DNA of 13,191 nucleotides from positions 1 through 13,191 of the forward strand of contig JAEZQX010000396.1 of assembly GCA_023441105.1 (NCBI GenBank), given 5' to 3'. The stretch's first letter is position 1. Each line of letters starts with the position of its first letter. The translations under genes were made by a program, and so were the position numbers. A model generated the notes under the pieces. The model was not told where the DNA came from. It saw only the letters and a list, made by a program, of their open reading frames with translations, and searched no databases. Source of the DNA: Pseudomonadota bacterium. GTDB lineage: Bacteria > Pseudomonadota > Gammaproteobacteria > Burkholderiales > Burkholderiaceae. This document shows, one piece after another, positions 6,306 through 12,327 of the stretch.

Positions 6306-7378
6306 TGATCGATGGGCTCCGGTAAGTCGATGCGGTACTTGCTGGTCCAGCCGTCGAGGCCGGTGATGATGGACGGCTGCAGCGCGATGCCGTTGGCGAG
6401 CTGGTCCGCCTTGCGGGCGAGTCCGCGTTCGCCGGGCAGCCGCACCGCCTGGCCGGGGATCCTCGAGGCGCTGGCACGGCAGGCGTCCGCGAGCCAGTCG
6501 GTCTGCCAGGTGAACTCCGCGATGCCGCCGAACGCGGCCGGATCGGTGATCCGCACCATCACGGTCGCACCCCAGCCTTCGGGCACGTCGGCGCGGCCGT
6601 AGCCGGCGAGACCGCCGGTCATCGCCTCGACCGTCAGCAGCAGGCCATAGCCCTTGTGGCCGGAGTCGAGGCCGCCCAGCGGCAGGATGGTGCCCGGCGG
6701 CGTGGTGAAAAGCACCGCGGGATCGTTGGACGGCTGGCCCAGCGAATCCAGCCACCAGTCGTGCTCGCCCTTGACCTTGGCCGCGCGCATGCGGTTCGAC
6801 AAGCCGTTGGTGGTCACCGACGACGACACGTCGATCATGATCGGATCGCGCGACGTGGGGATGCCGACCGCGATCGGATTGGGCGTGAACACCGCCTGCG
6901 TGCCGCCGAACGGCGCGACGCTCGCCACCGCCGGATCCGAGCTGTAGACCTCGACCATCAGCCCCGCCCGCGCCACCTTCTCGAGATAGGCGGCGAGGCA
7001 GGCGATGTGATGACTGCGCTTGATGACAACGGTGGCCGCGCCATGCTCCTGCGCCCGCGGCCGGGCCCATTCGATGGCCCGGCGCACCAGCCACGGCCCC
7101 GGCAGCCGATGACCGTCCCAGGTGGCGACCGAAGCCCGCTGGTTGACCACTTCCGGCTCGCCGATCCTGGTCATCGTCCCCTTGTCCAGCTCCGTGAGGT
7201 ACGGCGCCAGCAGCTGCAGCCCGTGGGTGTCGTGGCCCAGCAGGTCGCCTTCGACCAGCACCTCGGCGACGTCACGGGCGGCAGCCGCCTGCAGCCCCGC
7301 CGCGAGCAGCAGTCCCTCGGCGAATTCGGTCAGCGCCTCGGCGTCGTAGCGGATCCGTTCGTAGATGCCACCGCTCAT
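6302..7378 (-). CDS. Ldh_2-family (malate/L-lactate dehydrogenase type) oxidoreductase
   Basis: NAD(P)-dependent oxidoreductase of 358 residues with the non-Rossmann Ldh_2 fold. Members include sulfolactate dehydrogenase ComC, ureidoglycolate dehydrogenase, 2,3-diketogulonate reductase and piperideine-2-carboxylate reductase. Motifs seen: GHDTHG with the putative catalytic H52, the SHHIACLAAYLE helix, the NPIAVGIPT strand, the IDVSSS-TTNGL cofactor segment and GGLDSGHKGYGL near residue 240. ATG 7378 is chosen because AGGTG lies 6 nt upstream; GTG 7387 directly after the upstream stop is an alternative giving three more residues. It is the middle gene of a three-gene operon. Ldh_2 enzymes can have stereochemistry opposite to the adjacent D-hydroxyacid dehydrogenase, which would let the pair interconvert enantiomers; that is inference. 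Confidence 0.9.
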   Translation of the reverse strand: MSGGIYERIRYDAEALTEFAEGLLLAAGLQAAAARDVAEVLVEGDLLGHDTHGLQLLAPYLTELDKGTMTRIGEPEVVNQRASVATWDGHRLPGPWLVRRAIEWARPRAQEHGAATVVIKRSHHIACLAAYLEKVARAGLMVEVYSSDPAVASVAPFGGTQAVFTPNPIAVGIPTSRDPIMIDVSSSVTTNGLSNRMRAAKVKGEHDWWLDSLGQPSNDPAVLFTTPPGTILPLGGLDSGHKGYGLLLTVEAMTGGLAGYGRADVPEGWGATVMVRITDPAAFGGIAEFTWQTDWLADACRASASRIPGQAVRLPGERGLARKADQLANGIALQPSIITGLDGWTSKYRIDLPEPIDQ

Positions 7379-7384
7379 CGTCGG

Positions 7385-7389
7385 CACCT
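7385..7389 (-). promoter_or_regulatory. Ribosome binding site of the Ldh_2 gene
   Basis: AGGTG on the minus strand, overlapping the TAG stop of the upstream SDR and 6 nt from ATG 7378. It supports this start and termination-reinitiation coupling. Confidence 0.45.
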
Positions 7390-8137
7390 AGTAGACGGCG
7401 CGGCCGCCGGAGAGGTCGAACACCGCGCCGGTGGAGAAGGAGCAGTCCTCGCTCGCGAGCCAGGAGATCATCGCCGCCATCTCCTCGACCGTGCCGAAGC
7501 GGCTCATCGGGATCTTGGACAGCATGAAGTCGATGTGCTGCTGGGTCATCTGGTCGAAGATCGCGGTCCTGACGGCGGCCGGCGTGATGCAGTTGACGCG
7601 GATGCCGGTGCGCGCGAGCTCCTTGCCGAGCGACTTGGTCAGGCCGATCACCGCCGCCTTGGAGGCGGAGTACGCGGAAGCATTGGGATTGCCTTCCTTG
7701 CCGGCGATGGAGGCGATGTTGACGATGCGCCCGTAGTCGCGCTCCATCATGGTCGGCAGCACCGCACGGTTGCAGAGGAACACGCCGTGCATGTTGACGT
7801 CGAAGACCTTGCGCCAGTCGTCGAAGCCGTAGTCGGCGACGGTCTTGTTCGGGCCGGTGATGCCGGCGCTGCAGACCAGGATGTCGATGGCGCCGAAGGC
7901 ATCGAGCGTCTTGCCGGTCGCCGCGGCGACGTCGCCCTCGCTGCTGACATCCAGCGCCACCGCCAGGTGGCCGGAACCCGGCAGCGACTCGACCGCCTGC
8001 TGCCCGGCCGCCTGGTCGCGATCCCAGAGCGCTACCCGGGCGCCGCTTTCGGCCATCCGCTTCGCCGTGGCCAGCCCGATGCCCGCGGCCCCGCCGGTGA
8101 TCACGCCGAACCGCCCTTCCAGATCAATCCTGTTCAT
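7388..8137 (-). CDS. SDR-family oxidoreductase (deoxy-ketoaldonate dehydrogenase-like)
   Basis: Classical SDR of 249 residues, first gene of the minus-strand operon. TGGAAGIG at 14-21, D39 after strand two (NAD-type), CSAG at 89-92 in place of the usual NNAG, catalytic S143 (NIAS), Y156 and K160 (YSASK), and a C-terminal FDLSGGRAVY. The ending and the CITPAAVRTAIF loop remind me of 2-keto-3-deoxy-L-rhamnonate/L-fuconate 4-dehydrogenases, which oxidise hydroxyl groups of short keto acids; this is recollection without alignment, so treat it as a lead. A strong Shine-Dalgarno sequence fixes the start. The next gene begins within 10 nt of its stop, so expression is coupled to it. Confidence 0.9.
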   Translation of the reverse strand: MNRIDLEGRFGVITGGAAGIGLATAKRMAESGARVALWDRDQAAGQQAVESLPGSGHLAVALDVSSEGDVAAATGKTLDAFGAIDILVCSAGITGPNKTVADYGFDDWRKVFDVNMHGVFLCNRAVLPTMMERDYGRIVNIASIAGKEGNPNASAYSASKAAVIGLTKSLGKELARTGIRVNCITPAAVRTAIFDQMTQQHIDFMLSKIPMSRFGTVEEMAAMISWLASEDCSFSTGAVFDLSGGRAVY

Positions 8138-8142
8138 CGTCG

Positions 8143-8150
8143 CTCCCCTC
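8143..8150 (-). promoter_or_regulatory. Ribosome binding site of the minus-strand operon's first gene
   Basis: GAGGGGAG on the minus strand, 5 nt before ATG 8137; the strongest Shine-Dalgarno match in the window. Confidence 0.75.
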
Positions 8151-8196
8151 TCGCCTGTTCCGTGGTCGTCGCATCGCCGGCAGGTGGCCGTCGTGC

Positions 8197-8210
8197 CGAC
8201 CGTCGACCGT
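8197..8210. repeat. Tandem 7-nt repeat (2 copies)
   Basis: CGACCGT at 8197-8203 is repeated immediately at 8204-8210. Two exact copies head to tail; may be chance or a replication-slippage product. Confidence 0.5.
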
Positions 8211-8215
8211 GAGTG

Positions 8216-8239
8216 TAAGCGACGAGTTTAAGCGACGAG
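8216..8239. repeat. Tandem 13-nt-period repeat (2 copies)
   Basis: TAAGCGACGAG occurs at 8216-8226 and again at 8229-8239, a 13-nt period with TT between copies. It lies in the divergent promoter zone, about 80 bp from the minus-strand operon start. Could be a slippage duplication or a pair of direct-repeat operator sites. Confidence 0.6.
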
Positions 8240-8440
8240 GCCGCCTCCGCACGAACCGGGACGAAGCCTCCGGGCAGGCCTGGGAAGGCCGCGCGGACGC
8301 GGGCAGCGTCTCCGCCGTCGGGTACCGGTGGTCGCAGGCCCGATCGGGGAGCGGCTAGCATAGCGGCAGCGCGGATTCCCGCCCGACCCGCTCGCCCCTG
8401 CGCGATCACCCGACACCCACCACCAGCACACTGGAGACGA

Positions 8441-9397
8441 ATGAAAGTCCTGTTCACCGACCACGACATGCTCGACGTGAGCCTCGAGAAGCGCATCTTC
8501 GAGGAAGCCGGCATCGAGCTCAGGATCGCGCAATGCCGCACCGAAGAGGACGTCATCCGCGAAGGCAAGGGATGCAGCGCCCTGCTGATCCAGTATGCGC
8601 CGATCAACGAGCGGGTGTTCCAGGCGCTGCCGGAAGTGCGGCTGTGCTCCCGCATCGGCGCCGGCTACGACACCATCAACGCCGGCGATGCCGCGCGCCA
8701 CGGCGTCTGGGTCGCCAATTCGCCGGACTACGGCGTCGGCGAAGTATCCCTGCACGCTCTCGCGATGATGCTGGCGGTGATCCGCAACATCGTGCGCTAC
8801 GACCACGACATCCACGCCGGCAACTGGCACTACACCAGCCCGGGGACCGTTCCGCGCGCCCAGGACCTGACCGTCGGCATCCTCGGCCTCGGCCGCATCG
8901 GCAAGCGCTTCGCACACTACGCCCAGCCGATCTTCAAGCGCGTCATCGCCCACGATCCCAACCTGATCGACGGCGACTTCCCGCAATACGTCCAGAAGGT
9001 CGGGCTCGAAGAGCTGTTCGATACCGCCGACGCGATCACGCTGCACTGCCTGCTCGACGACGGCACGCGCGGCCTGGTCGGCGAGCGGCTGCTGGGTCGG
9101 ATGAAGCCGGGGGCCTACCTGGTGAACACCGCCCGCGGCGCGGTGGTGGATGTGGATGCCCTGACGCGGGTGGTGCAGTCGGGTCGCCTGGCCGGCGTCG
9201 GCCTGGACGTGCTGCCGCAGGAGCCGATCGATCCGGCCCATCCGCTGCTGGCGGACCCGCGGGTGATCTTCTCCCCGCACTCGGCCTTCTACTCGGTCGC
9301 CTCGGAGATCGAGCTGCGGCGCAAGGCGGCGATGAACATCGTCAGCTGGATGAAGACCGGGCGCCCGGACTATCCGGTGGTGATCGGGAGGAGCTGA
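8441..9397 (+). CDS. CtBP-like D-2-hydroxyacid dehydrogenase
   Basis: NAD-dependent 2-hydroxyacid dehydrogenase of 318 residues, of the branch often labelled C-terminal binding protein (CtBP) in bacteria. The Rossmann motif is GLGRIG at 149-154, D172 after the second strand (IAHDP) indicates NAD(H), and the triad is R232 (NTARGA), E261 (PQEP) and H280 (SPHSAF), with R-E 29 and E-H 19 apart. GGAG at 8433-8436, 4 nt before the ATG, supports the start. It is transcribed divergently from the operon that carries another 2-hydroxyacid dehydrogenase; the two proteins differ through most of their length, so this is not a recent duplication. Substrate unknown; expected to act on a 2-hydroxy/2-keto acid of the same pathway. 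It ends with a hairpin overlapping its stop. Confidence 0.93.
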   Translation: MKVLFTDHDMLDVSLEKRIFEEAGIELRIAQCRTEEDVIREGKGCSALLIQYAPINERVFQALPEVRLCSRIGAGYDTINAGDAARHGVWVANSPDYGVGEVSLHALAMMLAVIRNIVRYDHDIHAGNWHYTSPGTVPRAQDLTVGILGLGRIGKRFAHYAQPIFKRVIAHDPNLIDGDFPQYVQKVGLEELFDTADAITLHCLLDDGTRGLVGERLLGRMKPGAYLVNTARGAVVDVDALTRVVQSGRLAGVGLDVLPQEPIDPAHPLLADPRVIFSPHSAFYSVASEIELRRKAAMNIVSWMKTGRPDYPVVIGRS

Positions 9398-9416
9398 GCA
9401 TCCTGCCAGCTCCTCC
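9387..9416. terminator. Hairpin at convergent junction, overlapping the stop codon
   Basis: Perfect 10-bp inverted repeat GGAGGAGCTG (9387-9396) and CAGCTCCTCC (9407-9416) with a 10-nt loop. The stop codon TGA (9395-9397) of the CtBP-like gene is partly inside the left arm. It lies between converging genes and probably ends transcription from the left; there is no T tract. Confidence 0.55.
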
Positions 9417-9451
9417 TGCCGCAGCGGAGGCGACGACGGCCCGGCGGGTCG

Positions 9452-10432
9452 CTACTCGATCTGGATCTTCAGGTCCTTGATCAGCCCGCCCCAGATCCCG
9501 GCTTCGGTCTCCGCCCGCTTCTGGATGTCGGCCGGAGTGCCGGGGATGGGGAACAGGAACTGGTCGATGAGCTTCTGCTTCATCACCGGATCGCCGAGGA
9601 AGCGGTTCACCGAGTCCGCGAGCGTCTGCGTGATCTTCGGGTCGAGGTTCGCCGGCCCGACCAGCGCATACCAGCCCGGTAGCGGCGGCACGTCCGGCGT
9701 GAGCTCCTTCAACAGCGGCAGGTCGGGCAGTTGCGGCGAGCGCGATTCACCCGACTGCGCCAGCGCAACCACCCTGCCGGCCTTGATCTGCGTGAGCCCG
9801 GTGGCGGTGGTCACCGTCATCAGGTCCGTCTCACCCGCGGCCACGGCCATCAGCGCCGGCCCGGAGCTCTTGTACGGGATGTGACGCAGCTGCAGCCCCG
9901 AGCGCAGCGCGATCATTTCCGTGTAGAGGTGCGTGGAATTGCCGAGGCCGGCGCTGGAGAACGTCAGCTCGCCCGGCTGGGCCTTGGCTTTCTTCACCAG
10001 GTCGTCCCACGACTTGATGCCGCTCTGGTTGCTCGCCACCAGCACGAAGCCGGCGTCGGAAACAGGTGCCACGAAAGTGAAGTCCTTCAACGGGTCATAG
10101 GGAACGTTCTTGTACAGGAACTGGTTGAAGCTCACCAGTGAAACGCTGGTGAGCAGCACCGAATAACCGTCCGCGGGATCTCCCTGCACCAGTTGCGAGG
10201 CGATGATGCCGTTGGCACCCGGCTTGTTGGATATGACCACCGGCTGCTTGAGATCCCGGGACATGAAATCCGCGAGCATGCGACCGACCACGTCCGAACC
10301 GGAGCCGGGCGCCTGCGGGATCACGAGCTTGATGGGGCGCGAGGGGAAGTCCTGTGCTGCGGCCTGGCCGCAGCCAAGGGCGACCGCAAGCGATGCGACG
10401 GAGCCGAGGAACCGGCGGCGAGGGAAGCGCAT
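9452..10432 (-). CDS. Bug-family (TctC-like) periplasmic solute receptor, possible Tat substrate
   Basis: Second tripartite tricarboxylate receptor, 326 residues. The N-terminus has PRRRFLG at 4-10, which resembles a Tat twin-arginine motif, then a hydrophobic stretch and a signal peptidase region around AAAQ (24-27). C21 lies in the signal but the preceding residues are a poor lipobox. Mature landmarks: FPSRPIKLVIPQAPGSGSD, NKPGANGIIASQ, PADGYSVLL, HIPYKSSGPAL, and LPDLPLLKE followed by PLPGWYALVGP. The APGSGSD loop and NKPGANG differ from the APGGTTD and NRPGAGG of the first receptor, so the ligands probably differ. Start at 10432 has AAGG 8 nt upstream; the 10495 start would add 21 residues before the signal. 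No TctA/TctB here. It is divergent from the hydrolase (74 nt apart), suggesting it captures the hydrolase substrate or product. Confidence 0.92.
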   Translation of the reverse strand: MRFPRRRFLGSVASLAVALGCGQAAAQDFPSRPIKLVIPQAPGSGSDVVGRMLADFMSRDLKQPVVISNKPGANGIIASQLVQGDPADGYSVLLTSVSLVSFNQFLYKNVPYDPLKDFTFVAPVSDAGFVLVASNQSGIKSWDDLVKKAKAQPGELTFSSAGLGNSTHLYTEMIALRSGLQLRHIPYKSSGPALMAVAAGETDLMTVTTATGLTQIKAGRVVALAQSGESRSPQLPDLPLLKELTPDVPPLPGWYALVGPANLDPKITQTLADSVNRFLGDPVMKQKLIDQFLFPIPGTPADIQKRAETEAGIWGGLIKDLKIQIE

Positions 10433-10442
10433 GGCAGCAACC

Positions 10443-10472
10443 TTGGGAGGCAAATCTCGATGATGGCACAAT
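10443..10472 (+). promoter_or_regulatory. Candidate promoter for the hydrolase
   Basis: TTGGGA (10443-10448) and CACAAT (10467-10472) separated by 18 nt in the 74-nt divergent gap. Each box matches the sigma70 consensus at about four of six positions. The transcript would start about 27 nt before the ATG. Position is sensible, sequence match modest. Confidence 0.3.
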
Positions 10473-10506
10473 CCGGCTCCCGGCCCCGCCTCCATGCTGT
10501 GTAGTC

Positions 10507-12327
10507 ATGTCCGACAGAGACGATCTCGGCCAAGCCTGGCGCGTTGCGCCCTCCCGCTACCTCGAGCAGCGGCCCGCGAGCTTTTCGGTGAGCGCGCCCG
10601 GCTCCTGCCATGTCACCATGCGCGACGGCGTCCGGCTGGCCGTTGACGTCTACCTGCCGGAGGGCACGGGGCGTCCGGAGCGCCTGCCGACGATCGCGGT
10701 GTTCACTCCGTACTACCGCCGCTTCAAGGTGACGGCCCCCGGCGCCGAGCCGGCGCCGAACGTGGCCATCTATCGCGACTTCTTCGTCACCCGCGGCTAT
10801 GCGCTGGTGGTCGTGGACGTGCGTGGCTGCGGTGCCAGCTTCGGCGCGCGCGACTGCTTCCGCTCGCCGCGCGAACGCGAGGATCATCGCGAAATCGCCG
10901 ACTGGATCGTCGCGCAGCCCTGGTCGAGCGGTGCGATCGGCTCGACCGGCATCTCCTATCTCGGCGCCGCCGCCTGCTTCCTGGCCAGCACCGGACATCC
11001 GGCGGTGAAGGCGATCGCCCCGCTGTTCGCGGTGCACGACACCTACAGCGACCACTTGTTCCCGGGCGGAGTCAAGTGCACCACCGTCACCGAGAACTAC
11101 GACGACCTGGTGCGGGCGCTGGATCTCGACCTGCGCGACCAGCTCGCGCCCTATCCCTACTTCAACGACGCCCGCTATGCCGGGCCGGCGCCGGTGGACG
11201 CGGATCCGGAAGGCCGGTTGCTCGCGGATGCGATCGAGGAGCACCGCGACAGCTTCCGCATGCGCGACCTCGCGCCGGAGTTCGCCTTCCGCGAGGAAGC
11301 GGCGTCGCATGATCCCGGGCTGCACAGCGGCACCTTCAGCCCCTATTGGTACCTCGGCCAGGTGCCGGGCAAGGTCAACATCTACTCCGTCTCGGGCTGG
11401 TACGACGGCAGCGCCTTCGCCAACGGCTCCATCGCCCGCTTCCTCAGCAATCCCGGCGCGGACAACCGGCTGCTGCTCGGCCCCTGGGACCACGGCGCGC
11501 GGACCAACGGCTCGCCGTGGCGCGATGGCCCGCCCCAGCCGCAGTTCCCGGTCCTGGGCGAGGTCCTGCGGTTCTTCGACGAACACCTGGCCGGCAGGGA
11601 CACCGGCCTGCGCCAGGAAGCGCCGGTCCATTTCCACACCGTCCGCGAAGAGAAATGGCAGGCCGCCGAGACCTGGCCGCCGCATGCGGGCACCACGCGG
11701 CTGCACCTGGCGGCGGAGGGGCGGCTCGAGGCGCAGTTGCCGGCCGACGTTGCGGCGGTGCCGTACCAGGTCCGCTTCACGACCCGTACCGGGCAGCACA
11801 GCCGCTTCGAGCGGCTCGGCGCGCTGGCGGTCCTCGACTACTACAAGGACTGGCAAGGCCGCGAGGATGGCATGCTGTGCTTCACCTCCAAGCCCTTCGA
11901 CAAGCCGGTCGAACTGTCCGGGCACGCCATCGTGCAATTGCACCTGTCGACCTCGGAGCATGACGCCAGCGTCTTCGTCTACCTTTCGGAAGTGGATGCC
12001 GGCGGCCGAGCGTCGTTCATCACCGAAGGTCTGCTGCGACTCCTCCACCGTCGCGAAGCGCAGCCACCGGCGAGCTATCGGGCAAGCTGGCCCTACCGCA
12101 CGTTCCGGCGCGAGCACGCCGCCCACATGCGGCCTGGCGTACCGGAGACGGCGCGCTTCGCCCTCCTGCCGGTGTCATGGATGCTGCAGGCCGGAAGTTG
12201 CCTGCGCCTGGCGATCGCCGGTGCCGACGCCGATCATTTCGCGCAGGTGCCGGCCGGTCGGCCGCCGCAGCTGAGGTTCACGCTGGGCGGCGCCGACGCC
12301 TCGTTCATCGAGCTGCCTTTGCGTTAG
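10507..12327 (+). CDS. CocE/NonD-family alpha/beta hydrolase
   Basis: Serine hydrolase of the X-Pro dipeptidyl-peptidase (S15)/cocaine esterase group, 606 residues, full length for the family. The catalytic domain (about 30-345) has the nucleophile elbow GISYLG with S150, D300 in SGWYDG and H329 in GPWDHG; the D-H spacing of 29 is close to that of CocE (D259, H287). FTPYY near residue 76 matches the region of the oxyanion-hole Tyr. The C-terminal part (about 350-606) is the jelly-roll PepX_C domain. Members hydrolyse esters, beta-lactam acyl amides or X-Pro peptides; the substrate here is open. No signal peptide is seen, so it should be cytoplasmic. There is no clear Shine-Dalgarno sequence before ATG 10507. 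Upstream in-frame starts lie inside the divergent receptor gene, so 10507 is preferred. Its last 23 bp overlap the converging kinase. Confidence 0.92.
   Translation: MSDRDDLGQAWRVAPSRYLEQRPASFSVSAPGSCHVTMRDGVRLAVDVYLPEGTGRPERLPTIAVFTPYYRRFKVTAPGAEPAPNVAIYRDFFVTRGYALVVVDVRGCGASFGARDCFRSPREREDHREIADWIVAQPWSSGAIGSTGISYLGAAACFLASTGHPAVKAIAPLFAVHDTYSDHLFPGGVKCTTVTENYDDLVRALDLDLRDQLAPYPYFNDARYAGPAPVDADPEGRLLADAIEEHRDSFRMRDLAPEFAFREEAASHDPGLHSGTFSPYWYLGQVPGKVNIYSVSGWYDGSAFANGSIARFLSNPGADNRLLLGPWDHGARTNGSPWRDGPPQPQFPVLGEVLRFFDEHLAGRDTGLRQEAPVHFHTVREEKWQAAETWPPHAGTTRLHLAAEGRLEAQLPADVAAVPYQVRFTTRTGQHSRFERLGALAVLDYYKDWQGREDGMLCFTSKPFDKPVELSGHAIVQLHLSTSEHDASVFVYLSEVDAGGRASFITEGLLRLLHRREAQPPASYRASWPYRTFRREHAAHMRPGVPETARFALLPVSWMLQAGSCLRLAIAGADADHFAQVPAGRPPQLRFTLGGADASFIELPLR

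Larger units (their letters stand above)
8151..8432. promoter_or_regulatory. Divergent control region with tandem repeats
   Basis: The 303-nt space between the minus-strand operon and the plus-strand CtBP-like gene holds no supportable gene. It must hold two outward promoters. A TACACT on the minus strand (8217-8212) is a fair -10 match but has no convincing -35. Two tandem duplications occur close together (7-nt and 13-nt units, listed separately), plus a small stem GACGC/GCGTC (8296-8300 with 8306-8310). The section from about 8240 is uniformly GC-rich and otherwise featureless. Confidence 0.4.

Noticed and set aside
5364..7378. Assignment of the dehydrogenase pair as a sulfolactate (slcC-comC) pathway
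   Set aside because: No sulfolactate sulfo-lyase (SuyAB) or sulfonate exporter is in the window, and family membership alone does not specify this substrate; kept only as an analogy.
6656..8212. Long open frame (518 codons) on the plus strand across the Ldh_2 and SDR genes
   Set aside because: Antisense shadow of two well-defined genes; the product is Arg/His/Asp/Gly-rich without domain motifs and spans two separate real genes.
10321..12126. Long open frame (601 codons) on the minus strand across the hydrolase
   Set aside because: It is antisense to a full-length hydrolase with an intact catalytic triad. Its translation is Arg/Ala/Gly/His-rich with no recognisable motif, as expected from the GC codon bias of the real strand.
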